From: Neoceratodus forsteri
Lineage: Eukaryota > Chordata > Ceratodontiformes > Ceratodontidae
DNA length: 64,000 nt
Direction: 5' to 3'
Assembly (NCBI GenBank): GCA_016271365.2
Contig: CM057456.1
Location: 884,550,001-884,614,000 of the forward strand
Part shown: positions 11,701-22,344 of the stretch, in pieces
Position numbering within the stretch: the first letter of the stretch is position 1
How the letters are laid out: every line of letters begins with the position of its first letter
Notes under the pieces: model-generated
Database searches by the model: none
Seen by the model: only the letters and a program-made list of their open reading frames with translations
Told to the model about the DNA's origin: nothing
Program-made: the position numbers and the translations under genes

Positions 11701-12309
11701 TGTAGATCATTCCATTAAGGCTGAACATGATGTTTATGTTGCCATGGCACAAAAAGAAAAAAAGAAGGCCAGTAATTTAATGACCTGAATGGATGGTGCA
11801 GCTCCGGTCCCCACTGCAGAACCTATTTCGGATCCACAGTCTGATTCTGTTGTGGTAACAGAGGAAGTGCATGACACTGTTCAAGAACTTTCGATCCCCG
11901 TGCAAGATGGTTGTCAGGCTGCAGTAGAGGGTGAAGTCCTTCAAGATTTGGGACATTCCTCTTCTGGTCATGATTTGGATAAAATACTGTAACTTTACAG
12001 GAAGACACTCTTGATCCTGACTCTGTTTTGGTTAAGGACAAACTAGCAATGGAGATGCCTCCGCCTCTAAGTGGGGAAGACTTGCCCTTTCAGAGGATTA
12101 CTCAGTCTAAGACAACACATAGAGGGACTCCTATTGTAGATGAACTCGTAGTACAGAATCATTTTGATGTTCTTATGGATGTGCCTGAAGGGGAGGGGGG
12201 TGGTGAGTCTGATAACTCCTCAGTGGCATCTTCACTATTTGAGGACCCTGTTGGGCTAGGGTTAGTTGAAAAACCTAAGCTCAAAAAGCGGAAAAAGGAA
12301 ATGATGTGG

Positions 12310-15300
12310 GGAATTTTGGTTTTGTTTTCTGCCACTTTTATTTCCATTTTCATGCTGTCTTCTATGCTTATCTCTAGTGTGAATGTCAATAGTATTCATA
12401 ATTTCCAGAAGTGTTCTATTACCTTTGCAAGTATACATCATACTTTGAGTCATGTTACTTTTGTGCAGGATTCCAGATTGCATACTATATCTGACATGGA
12501 TCAGGCAAAGAAAGATTGGAGACGGGGGCCTTCTTTATGGTCAGTGGGAGACGTACCATGCTCTGGCATGGGTATTTGTTTTTTGATTTGCCTATACGAA
12601 TTCTGAAAGTATTGGATCTTTCACCAGGTAGAGTTCTGCTTGTGGATGTGGTTATTAGTGGTTTAGCATATCGCTCGATCAATATTTATGCACCTCAAAC
12701 TAAGGCAGACAGGGTGGCCTTATTTTGTCTCATAGAGCCTTTTCTCTTCACTTCTAAGTTGCTATTGTGGGGGTGATTTTAGTTGTGGTTTGTTGCCTTG
12801 AGATTGTGGACATCAGACACAGAAAATTTATAGTGATACCAATGCATTGCATGCAATTTTAACTGTTATAGGCTTACATGAAGTTTATGATCTTGTAGAC
12901 CAAACACCTGCATACACCTTTTTTAAAGGTAAGCTCTCTACTCGTATTGATTTTTGGTTTGTTTCTGATCGGTTGCCTAGTGCTGCTGTTATCATTATTC
13001 CTTTAGAGACCTCTGATCATGTGCAGGTAGAGGCTACAATTGGTTTAGAGAATAAAGTTTCTTTTGGTAGAAGTTATTGGAAATTGAATGCTTCTATACT
13101 GCAGCAGGTAGAGGTACAACAAGGGGTAAGGGATATTTTGACAGTTCGGCAGGATGTTTTCATTTTATATGATACTTGGGGAGCATGGTGGGAGGATACA
13201 AAGAGGGATTTAAGAGACTTCTTGAAGAAGACATCAGGTTCTTTTGCTAACTCAAGATATTTGCATTACTTACATTTAATGGCAAAATACTTAAAACTTT
13301 TATCACAGGCTTGGGATGCAGGTGATGGTAGCCTGGTACAACTGCAGATACTTAAAGACCAAATGTGTGACTTTCATAAACAGAGGAAGGGAGAGGCCGC
13401 AAAGTGTCAGCAATTTGTTACGAAGGGAAGGAAGGAGTTGGTTATCCCTTATGAAGTGGGATTACAGGGTGTTCAGAGATTAACCATGAGGTCTTTGGTT
13501 GGTCATGATGGGATAGTGTGAGACACCCTGTCTGGTATGCGTCAGGTAATGTCGGAACATTTATATAGTACATATCAGAACCCTAGGAGCACACAGAGGT
13601 CCGTCCTTTGAATGTTGACTCATTACCTGAGATCCCTGTTGCTGAAGTTAACGCTTTAATGCGACCAATTACAGACCAGGAAGTTCAGGTGGCGATAGCT
13701 CATTTATCAGCCAGTACTGCCCCTGGATTGGATGGGATTTCTAATGAATTTTATACATTTTTTCAAAGTGAATTAGTTGCTGTCTTAAGGATAGTGTTTC
13801 AGGAGATATTGGATGGAGGGAGTTTACCCTCTAGTATGCTAGATGGAGTTATGACTTTTGTATACAAAAAGGGTGACCCACAAATTCCTCGGAATTGGAG
13901 TCCTTTAAGTCTGTTAAATTCAGATTATAAGATTTTTGCTAAAATTCTGACTTCTCGATTGACACAAGTGGCACATTATGTTATTATGCCACATCAGACT
14001 TGTGCAGTACCAAAATGGAAAATTCAACATAATTTGATTTTCATTAGAGAGATTGTTGAACAAGGTTTAAATATGCAATTGGAAGGATTTGTGCTGTTCT
14101 TGGATCAAGAAACTGCTTTTGATGCAGTGCATCATGGTCATTTATGGGACACTCTTTTATTGTATTGGGTGTCATGTGATTTTGTTAATGTCCTCCAGCG
14201 TTTATATGAACGGGCATTAATGATCCCACTATTGAATGGTCATTTGGGATGTCCTGTTCAGCTACAAAATGGTGTGAGGCAGGGTTGTCCATTAAGCCCT
14301 CTCTGGTATGTCTTTACTATTGATCCTCTGTTACGGCTTATAGAAACTTCTACTGAGATATGACCTGTTTGTGATAGGCTTGGAAGAACATATCCCAAGG
14401 TATCTGCTTATGCTGATGATTGCACAGTTATTGTTCAGGATCTTGAATCAGGGCAAAAAGTGCTTGTGGTTTTGGCAGATATGCATGCTCTTACGGGACT
14501 TACACTCAATCTATATAAAAGTAGATTATTGCCTTTGGGTGGGATTTCTGTTCCAGACCATTTTCCTATTCAGATTGAAAATCAGGAACTTAAGTTATTG
14601 GGTTTATGGTTTGGCACTAGGCGTGCTGAACAGATGAATTGGGATGTGGCATATGATAAGGCTCATAGGAAAGTTGTTTCTTGGAAATCCTGGAAAATGA
14701 CAAGGAAAAAAAGGATCTATTTGTTGAAAACGTATATATTACCTATTTTTTAATGTCTTGCATATTTATCCTGTTTCTTTTCATATGCATGCTAAGATAT
14801 AGGACTTTTCTTTTTGTTTTTATGGGGTAGTCGCTTAAATCTTGTGAAGTAAGCTCACACTTACAGGGTAAGGAAAGAGGGTGGACTAGACATGATACAG
14901 CCATTGGTATATCTCTTTAGTGATTTTTTTTACAGTAATATCCATCAACTGTTGTTGGGGAATACCGGATTCAGTTTTGATAGTACGAAATATTGGGAGA
15001 CCCCTTTTTTGGCAGCATGGGGGAGGGGCAAGTGGCACAATTCGGATAAATGTTTGCCCACTTATGTACAGACCTCTTTAAAATATGTGAGACTGTGGAA
15101 AATAGTGCTCCATTGGTTTGTGGACGCTGACAGAAAACAGTTTTATAAAACAATTCTTGGTCATTGTTATCTGGAAGACCCAGTATTTCATATTTCAGTT
15201 CAATCTGATTGTCAGCTGTTATTGGATAGCTTTGTTGAATCGATAATTCCTTTCAAAATGCAGGATATGGTTTGGTTATGTGGTCATCAATGCTTAAATG

Positions 15301-15700
15301 TTAAAGGAAATCAGAAACATAAAATGTTGACAGACCGTGTCTGTTTAGTAGGGGCATGTACAGGTCATGTAGAAACTATGCAGCATTTATTTTTCGAATG
15401 TGCCTGTATACAAGGCTTTTGGTCCTCTTTGGCTACATTATGGAGTGAGCCTCTATTTGCATAGATGACATATGAGGTTTTGGTATTGGGGCAATTGGGG
15501 GTGAAATGGCAGAAGTGGCAGAAGAGTATGGTTTGGGTAATTTTTGCATGTCTGAAGTGGGTGATCTGGCATGCTCATTGTCTTGAAGAGTGTTGCAACA
15601 AAAAGAAGTGACTGTTTGGGATATGTTATGCCAAGTACAACTGGAATTGGATAAAATCTATCAATATGAATTACACTGGGGGAGACAAACAATCTGCGTT
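12310..15700 (+). pseudogene. Tx1-like ORF2 (APE endonuclease + reverse transcriptase), frameshifted
   Basis: Endonuclease (about 12375-13060): LSHVTFVQDSRLHTISDMDQ, RSINIYAPQTKADRVALF, STRIDFWFVSDRLPSAA and ETSDHVQVEA. RT (13608-14440): TAPGLDGISNEFYTFF, FVYKKGDPQIPRNWSPLSLL, FLDQETAFDAVHHGHLW, NGVRQGCPLSPLWYVF and the intact catalytic YADD box at 14409-14420, just after a frame change. Later: ENQELKLLGLWFGTRR (thumb), and CTGHVETMQHLFFECACIQG (15340-15420), which resembles the C-terminal Cys/His motif of Tx1 and L1 proteins. Frame breaks near 12600, 13520, 14365, 14750 and 15470. Confidence 0.87.
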
Positions 15701-15975
15701 TATGGCAGGGAGTAGATTGAGATTGGGTTGGGTAACAGCTCTTCATTATGGGACTCATGGCTGTGTGAAGTGCCGAAATTTTGTGGGGAATTCCTTTTTT
15801 TTGTTAATTGTCCTGGATGGTGATTTTTTCTGTTTGCTACTATGGTACCTTCTTGATTGTTTCTCTCTGTTTTATTTTTCCTTTGATTTGGGTTGTATGT
15901 ATCTATTACTGTATGCTACAGGTGATTTTGTTTACTTGTGTTGTATCTGTTTTTGTATCTTAATAAAAAATTCCC

Positions 15976-16245
15976 CTACTCTTTTCGAGAAGTGCCATGG
16001 GATCTTTAACATCCACCTGAACTACCACCAGAACAGGCAGATGGGACCTTGATTTGACATCTCATCTGAAACACAGCACCTCAGGAGTGCAGCACTCCCC
16101 TCATGCTGCACTACAGTGTCAGTATTGGCGCACCCCCCTCATGCTGCACTACAGTGTCAGTATTGGGATATTAACCCAAGTGTCTGATGTGGGGATAGAA
16201 CCCACAGCCTTCTGATCTCACGGCCTCAGAGGCGAGTGTGCTACC
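15976..16245 (-). mobile_element. tRNA-derived SINE, Deu-type body (minus)
   Basis: The minus strand begins with a tRNA-like head: GGTAGCACACTCGCCTCTGA (box A region) and GGCTGTGGGTTCTATCCCC (box B, GGTTCTATCC). The body contains GTGTCAGTATTGG and GCAGCACTCC, then GGTCCCATCTGCC and AAGATCCCATGGCACTTCTC. This body resembles a very widespread vertebrate SINE type (DeuSINE-like) with the GTGCAGCACTCC block. One body segment of about 46 bp is duplicated in tandem (16092-16166). It abuts the 3' end of the Tx1-like LINE. Confidence 0.72.
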
Positions 16246-16540
16246 TGCATATACCTTCATATATATATATAGATCCCAGATCCGCTATTGGCTGGTCTGA
16301 GTCATGTGACCACCCTTCCCCCTCCTATGTATTTCCCAACCTCTCCCTCACTCAGCTAAATGCCCCCCTCCTCCCAGCCAAGACACAATTATTTGCTTTG
16401 CAGTTACGCTGTTTAAATCACACAGTACAAATTGTAATCTCATTAAATGCTACCTGAATCATAAAAGAAAAGAAACAACACAGAGAAAGTACTTATCTTC
16501 TAGCTCCAGCTGTTTGCCTCCCTCTGCAGAGTTTCACCTC
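16246..16540. other. unassigned spacer
   Basis: Contains a short (AT)n run at 16258-16271 and C-rich sequence with no homology I can recognise. No open frame of interest. Confidence 0.5.
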
Positions 16541-16840
16541 CAGCTGACCTCATGGTGAAGAAGCAGTGAGACAAGGGGATTGGTAGGCCCAGTGGGATGT
16601 TGTGATGCATAGGCAATATGAAAAGTAGAAGGAGGTAGGTGGTGTTGCCACTGTATAGATTGTTGGTGAAACCCCACTTGGAGTACTGTGTCCAGTTCTT
16701 GAGACCATATCTCAGGAAAGACTTAGAGTGGAAGCTGTCCAGAGGAGGGCAACTAAAATGGTGCAGGGTCTGTATCAGTAGCTCTATAAGGAAAGACTGA
16801 AGGACCTCAGTATGCACACCCTGGAAGAGAGAAGTCTCCA
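16541..16840 (+). pseudogene. CR1 ORF2 C-terminal fragment
   Basis: The plus strand gives, across frame changes, [17 protein letters not shown], a Pro-Tyr-Leu-Arg-Lys-Asp-like segment, a decayed [12 protein letters not shown] segment and a final HTLEE-like stretch. This is the usual CR1 C-terminal RT block, comparable with the CR1-A copies. Both ends are truncated and the CR1 3' end is absent. It runs straight into a PLE-type end at 16846. Confidence 0.65.
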
Positions 16841-16845
16841 AGGAG

Positions 16846-17000
16846 TCAAGAAGTCTTGAAAAAGCATCAGAGTGATGTGAAACGTTGGTGCTTGTATGTG
16901 TGGGGCTGCTACTCTGGTGTGTGTTTTTAGTGTATTTGCAATAAAAGCTTTATTATGCTTGCCAAGGTTTGGGGGATTCCTTGTAAGTCTGGCAGAGCAA
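16846..17000 (+). mobile_element. Penelope-like terminal fragment with hammerhead-like motif
   Basis: Contains CTTGAAAAAG, then a CATCA-GAG-TGATG stem-loop, then TGAAACGTTGG (16855-16886). This matches the layout CTGAAGAAG / hairpin / CGAAACG found in terminal repeats of Penelope-like elements, which derives from a hammerhead ribozyme. It is followed by AATAAAAGCTTTATTATGC, a plausible 3' tail. No PLE coding sequence is attached here. Assignment is by motif layout only. Confidence 0.5.
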
Positions 17001-17705
17001 ATGAGTGAATATGCATGTTAACCACTCCATTCACCTGCATATGAGACACTGTTATTCACCAAAGAATGTCTCATATACCATTCTCTGAATATGTGCAGGA
17101 TTGGAGCATGTCTTTTTTTTTAATTTAAAAAAAAATAATGGTTCCGCTTGACCTTGACCAATAATATATTAACACAGCCCATGGAGTCAGCAATTTCTGT
17201 ATAAAAGTGTCTTAACTTGAGTCTGTCAGGTTACAGAACAGTTCAGCTTTGCTTTACTGTCTCTCCCTATAAACAAATGTGAAACCACTCTATCCCAGTT
17301 GGACATATTAACAGACTCATGCATACCACAAACTAGACACTAGTTTAGCCCTCCTAATGTCTAGTAATACGAGTTGCAGAACTGGAGTGAAGGGGTGATG
17401 CCTAGCAGGTCCACCCAGGACCCTATGGATGCAATTCCAAATATGCACACTGGGAAGCATGCTGGAGTTTCCTCACTTGCGATACCCACATACAAACTAA
17501 CCAAACCTAGTGCCCCCCACTAATGCTTGCTCTAGTGATAGCTCTCAAGCCTCGTGATTCATACTATGGATGTGTCAGGATGGTACAAGCACATTTCTGA
17601 AAGTAAACCACACCAAGATGTTTAACTTTTCCTGGTTGCTATGGCAAGACAGCAGGAACTTTTAAAAACTTCAAGACGATTTATCTCAATGCAGGAATGC
17701 ATTTA
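17001..17705. other. unassigned region
   Basis: Non-coding, with an A/T-rich run at 17110-17145. TATAAAAG at 17200 and a following pyrimidine stretch could be part of an unrecognised repeat, but no inverted or direct termini were found. Confidence 0.4.
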
Positions 17706-17945
17706 AAGGGAAACGTCCATCTTGGATTAAATTAATCAATATTGTTATCAATGGAAATCTGCTTTACATAAGCTATTGACCGAACCTGTAACACTTTTAC
17801 AGCCAGAATTATAACCCATTCAGTTGCCCCTCCCTTTATAGCTGCAGTCATCCATTTTCTAAATCACAGGCACAGGAAATTACGTCACATCAGGGGAAAC
17901 ACATATAGTCGATAAATATTTTAACCAGGAGAGGCACACTAAGCT
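17706..17945 (-). mobile_element. CORE-type SINE, 3' body (half of a split copy)
   Basis: Reverse complement of the 3' body of the SINE at 21928-22312; shared words include GATGGACGTTTCC, GCTTATGTAAAGCA and TTTCCTGTGCCTGTGATTTA. The 5' head of this same copy is at 20674-20830. The L2-like LINE at 17946-20673 split it, and AAGCT is duplicated at both junctions (17941-17945 and 20674-20678). Confidence 0.8.
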
Positions 17946-20673
17946 ATTGTGTATGGGGCTTCTCCTCTCCTAAAATACCTAGCAAAGTGATCCAGATGCG
18001 GGACTATTCTAATTTTGACATTGAAAACTACCTTACTGACCTACATCTAGCAGACTGGTCACAGGTCACTGCCTCGAGTGATCCCTCAGTGACCCTCAAC
18101 AACTTCTTCACTGCCTTTGCACCCCTGCAAAATAAACATGCCCCACTCACTAAAAGAAGGGTGAGGGGCGCTGTCATCATGAAGCAAAGAGACAAATGTT
18201 TGGCAAGAGTCAAGTCCTCCAACTCCCGTGCCGACCTCCTCAACTATCGTCGGTTGAGAAACTCTTGTAAAAGAGCCATCTGCTCTGCCAAGAGTGATTT
18301 CTGCCAGTCTGCCCTGCTATCCATGGCCCAAAACCCGAAGAGCTTCTGGCAGAACATTAAAAACTTGGTTGGTGGGTCTGCCAGAACCCACGTCTCTGAC
18401 CTGCTCATTGAAGGGACGAGTTGCAATAACCCCCTTACTATCACCAACGCTTTCAACTGCCAGTTCTCTGACCTGATTGTCCCGTCCTTCCAACCCTCTG
18501 CTCCTCCCTCCCTCACAACCCCCTGTCCCCATGGCCACTGGTCCCTCCCTCAGTGCGCCCTCCAGCCGTACTTCCTTCTACCGAAAAGCAGTCACTGTCC
18601 AGGAGACCCAGAGGCTCCTCGTGGGTCTCTCTCCTCACACGGGAGCTGGACACGATGGTGTTGAGCCCAAACTGCTCTGCTTGGGGGCATCCCTCCTCGT
18701 CTGGCCTATCTCTCACATCTTTAATGCCTCCCAAATCTCTGGCACCATCTCGGATATTTGGAAGGTGGCCAAGGTCATCCCTGTCCTCAAACAAGGGGAC
18801 CTAAAAAATCTTGACAATTATCGCCCTATTGCGATCCTGTCTGTAATCAGCAAGTTACTCGAAAACTAGTTGCCTCCCAGCTCACCCACTACCTTCAGAG
18901 CTATGAGCTCCTCTCTCCAGCTCAACACAGGTTCAGAAAAGGGCACAGCACTTCCACTACCCTTGTGGTGGTTACCTCTGCTATCCGGTCTGCCACCTAT
19001 CAAGGCAAACTGACTAGAGCCATCTTCATAGATCTCTCCAAAGCCTTTGACTGGATCGACCACTCACTCCTGCGATCCACTCTCTGGACCTTGGGCTTTC
19101 CCCCCCTGCCCTTGCCTGGTTCACACATTATCTTTCAGGAAGACAGCAGTATACCAACTTTAACAAGGCCTTCTCCAACCCAGCTCCAGTGACCTGTGAT
19201 GTCCCCCAAGGCTCCGTCCTCAGACCCATCTTGTTTTCCCCTCTTTATAAATGAGTTACTCTTGGCCACAGCCTTTGGGCACTCTACCCTGTACGTGGAT
19301 GACCTCATCATCCTGGCAAGGTCTTGGGACCCCAAGTCCATAAACACCTGGTTAAACTCTGACTTTAACCATGTCCAATCCTGGCTCGAGGACCACAAGC
19401 TTTCAATTAATCTCAAGAAGACTCAGATCATGCTTTTTGGCTCCTCTACCAAGTTAAAAGCCTGCCCTGCTCCTCTAAAAATCTTAGGAACCGATGGGTC
19501 CCCCTGCTCATTGCAGAAGTGGTCATGTACCTGGGGGTAACTCTTGATCCACAGCTGGATCTCACTCTGCACATCCACAACACCTGCAAAGCTACAAATT
19601 GCAAGCTAGGCCTGGTCTACAGAGCTAAATCATGCCTCACCCCAGTGGCTCAATTGGCCCTTGCTGGGGGGGGTCCTCCTACCTACGCTCTGCTATGGCC
19701 TTGTATCCTTTGCCCACATCCCTATAACCAGTCTCTCTTAATGGAACACAGCGTACAACAATGTATGCCGCTTTGCTCTCTCTGCTCCCCACCTCACACA
19801 TCGATGTGACCAATACTCCCGGTTGGAGTGGCTCCCACTGGAGTACCACCGCACCTTCATCCTTGGCAACTCTACAGACCACGTCATCCAAACTGCCACC
19901 CCTTCTGCACTTGCCCTGTCCCTTACTCCTGCAGCTCCCCCCACCACCTATGATCCAGCGACTCTCAGGTCCGCCTGGTTCCAAAACCCACACCCGAATG
20001 GGTGACCAGACCTTCCCTGCCTTCGCACCGAAGCTGTAGAACTCCCTGCCAGCCTGCACTCACACCTCCCCATCACATTCCTGCTGCAAAGCCTCCCTAT
20101 GGGGCTTCCTGAAATCGGCCTCTACTTGTCTCTGTACTTGAGCTGCTATCACTTGGTATCTACCACCGGGCATCTAGTCCGTGGCTATAGCCCGCGCTTT
20201 GCCCAGCAGGTCTAGCCCATGTCATCTGACATACCATGACTGGTGCTCTATTACCCTGAATTGACTGATCCTGATGCTGTTCCTTGTTAATCTACCTGAT
20301 GCTCTTTGTATCCTGATCTGACCGATCCTCCTGCTTTATACCTTGGTATTCTTCTGGATTGCCGGTAGACTCCTGTCGCCTATTCCTGTACTCTGCCACT
20401 TGCCACCTCATGTAGTCATCTATGTACCTCATTGCTGACTCTATCAATGTGCTCGATCTAAATGTAATCTATGTACCTTACTCGTATGTTACATATGTGC
20501 CTTAATCTATGTACCTTATGTTACATATTGTGCCTGAACTTAATGTATGTTAACCCTGTATATGCCTGTTGTTCATGTTTTTGTACCATTGGAACCCTCC
20601 CGGACCATGCCTGAAAATAGACATTTGGTTGTCTAGTGCACTCACCCGGTAAACAAAAGCAAATAAATAAATA
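17946..20673 (+). mobile_element. L2/Rex1-like LINE (family D), inserted in a SINE
   Basis: A 2.7-kb 5'-truncated LINE ending in repeated AAATA units. It has a single ORF2-type coding region and a long 3'UTR rich in ATGTACCTTA/TATGTACC words. The insertion interrupts a minus-strand SINE and is flanked by the 5-bp duplication AAGCT, so both boundaries are defined to the base. The same 3' end occurs at 9549-9645 (-). Confidence 0.85.
17987..20040 (+). pseudogene. L2/Rex1-like ORF2 remnant (linker + RT)
   Basis: The first stretch (17987-18664) covers the linker between endonuclease and RT: LTDLHLADWSQVTAS, FAPLQNKHAPLTKRRVR and QNPKSFWQNIKNLVGGS. RT in other frames: AGHDGVEPKLLCLGASLL, NYRPIAILSVISKLLEN (18477-18869), IFIDLSKAFDWIDHSLL (18965-19192), then LYVDDLIILARSWDPKS (YVDD, 19292-19303), LEDHKLSINLKKTQIMLFGS and MYLGVTLDPQLDLTLHIH. 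Cysteine-containing C-terminal block near 19750-19850. At least five frameshifts. The endonuclease is missing through 5' truncation. Confidence 0.85.
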
Positions 20674-20830
20674 AAGCTGAATCTTGAGTCCAGGTATGAC
20701 CTGAGAGCCCAAGAAAGTTAAGTAACTTGCTCAGGATCATACAGTAATGCAAGTGAGGACTGTGGGATTTAAACCCAGGTCTGCAGGTTTGCAGCTCAGA
20801 GCCTTAAACCACTACACTATACTGCCTCTT
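20674..20830 (-). mobile_element. CORE-type SINE, tRNA-like head (half of a split copy)
   Basis: Minus strand: AGGCAGTATAGTGTAGTGG (box A region), GACCTGGGTTTAAATCCCAC (box B), then GAGCAAGTTACTTAACTTTC, the conserved CORE-SINE/MIR central motif. Its 3' continuation lies at 17706-17945. The near-identical plus-strand copy is at 21928-22312. Confidence 0.82.
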
Positions 20831-21474
20831 TCAGTGTAAGAGGAAAAGAAGAGTTAGGCCTCTTGATGAGCTGTCACAACCAGCCACTTAATAGTTTAGT
20901 GATTGTACCTGGCAGCATCAGGGAAGTGAAAAGGTTTTATCTCAAAAAGAAGGGGCTACTGGAGATTTCCTGATGGAAAGACAGAGTGAAACAGTTGGAA
21001 TCATGAGATGAAAAAACAAATCTGTTGTGTTTTTTTCTTTTACTTTGGTGAAAGAAAACCTATTTCTGGATGGTGTTCAAATAAAGATTTATTTTTATGT
21101 TGCAACCTTCAAAAGGAGTAGTGCTGGAAAATGGGGAAAAGTGAGTGTGTATGTGTGTGTGGGGGGGCACTGCAGTAATAAGAGACCATGATTGCTTCCC
21201 TTCTGACATTGCATGCATTTAGGGGCACTTTGAATGCTCATGGGCAAAAGTGTGGGGTGTCCACCCCCACATGCATCTGTAGGTTCTGGCACCTATGTTC
21301 AGAAGGATTCTATATTGACAATCATATATCCTATCACATACCAACACAAACCAATTATTTTGTTACAAGTTATTTACCCAGGATAGTCCAGCTGAGCTGT
21401 ACCACCTCATTTCCAGTGGGGTCCTGCTGCTATTCATTTCTGCTGCTAGGTGGACAGGAGCACTGGGGGGGGGG
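20831..21474. other. unassigned region
   Basis: No convincing coding or repeat signature. A (TG)n/G run lies at 21142-21168 and a G run at 21464-21475. Confidence 0.4.
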
Positions 21475-21592
21475 CGGATTATGTGACTTACTCAGGGTCA
21501 CACAGTTAGTATTTGACTTTACTGAGGTTTGAACCTCTCATCTCCTGGGCCCCAGGCTTGTGCTCTAGCCACTAGATCACACTCCTACAAAT
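21475..21592 (-). mobile_element. MIR-like CORE-SINE fragment
   Basis: Minus strand: GAGTGTGATCTAGTGGCTAG (box A region), GAGGTTCAAACCTCAG (box B GGTTCAAACC), then CTGTGTGACCCTGAGTAAGT, the CORE/MIR central domain. The 3' part is missing or too diverged to see. Confidence 0.72.
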
Positions 21593-21927
21593 GACAGAAC
21601 ATGATGCCAACAAAAAAATGTAAACACAACTGCTTCAGTGCTAACAAATACTGGAACTAAATAGGTACAGGAATAAAAATTATTTACAGTGTTACCACAG
21701 TAGCAGTATACTCTGCAAATCACGCTGATACTAAACATTTCACTAAACTGAAATGTCACAAAATATTGTACAAAGCAATATAAACCCCAAAGGAGCTCAG
21801 AAAATGCTGGCACTGGCAGTACACAACTTTTTTTTATATCAACCCCTTCAAGATTAGAGACAAGTTCACATCACCATGGACTGGATAAAAGCATTTTTTG
21901 TTTAATTTCCTTTGCACTTCAAGAAAA

Positions 21928-22312
21928 CAGTATAGTGTAGTGGTTTAAGGCTCTGAGCTGCAAATCTAAAGACCTGGGTTTGAATCCCACAGTCCCCACA
22001 GCCATTACTGTATGAACCCTGAGCACGTCACTTAACTTTCTTGTACTCTCAGGTCACACCTAGACTCAAGCTTCAGTTTAGCGTGCCTCTCCTGATTAAA
22101 ATATTTATCGACTATATGTGTTACTCCTGATGTGATGTCATTTCCTGTGCCTGTGATTTAGAAAATGGGTGCCTGCAGCTATAAAGGAAGGGGGAAACTG
22201 AATGGGTATAATTCTGGCCCTAAAAGTGTTACTGGTTTGGTCAAAAGCTTATGTAAAGCATATTTCCATTGGTAACAATATTAATTTAATCTTAGATGGA
22301 CGTTTCCATTTA
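21928..22312 (+). mobile_element. CORE-type SINE, ~385 bp, complete-looking copy
   Basis: tRNA-like head CAGTATAGTGTAGTGG ... GACCTGGGTTTGAATCCCAC (box B GGTTTGAATCC), CORE-like centre (GAGCACGTCACTTAACTTTC), and a 230-bp body shared with the inverted, split copy at 17706-17945/20674-20830. The two copies define the unit: head, CORE, then a body ending GATGGACGTTTCC. The body does not look like any LINE 3' end in this window. Confidence 0.8.
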
Positions 22313-22344
22313 GGTGAAAAGTAAAATACTTGGTGCTATACTTG

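Larger units (their letters stand above)
9646..15975 (+). mobile_element. Tx1-like LINE (L1 superfamily), nearly complete
   Basis: About 6.3 kb with two ORF regions in the Tx1/L1-like order: an ORF1 with CCHC zinc knuckles, then ORF2 with APE endonuclease, RT and a C-terminal Cys/His region. It ends at a weak AATAAAAAA tail near 15965. It is recognisably different from the CR1 and L2-like elements: the RT has GLDGISNEFY, GVRQGCPLSPLWYVF and YADDCTVIV. Tx1-clade LINEs are known from frogs and fishes. Frameshifts in both ORFs show it is inactive. Codon usage is T-rich compared with the neighbouring CR1 copies. No target duplication was recognised. Confidence 0.87.

Noticed and set aside
16258..16271. 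TATA-box promoter at the ATATATAT run
   Set aside because: Simple (AT)n repeat with no gene or initiator downstream.
20674..22010. tRNA genes (box A and box B motifs)
   Set aside because: The motifs belong to SINE heads; the sequences do not fold into complete tRNA cloverleafs with acceptor stems.
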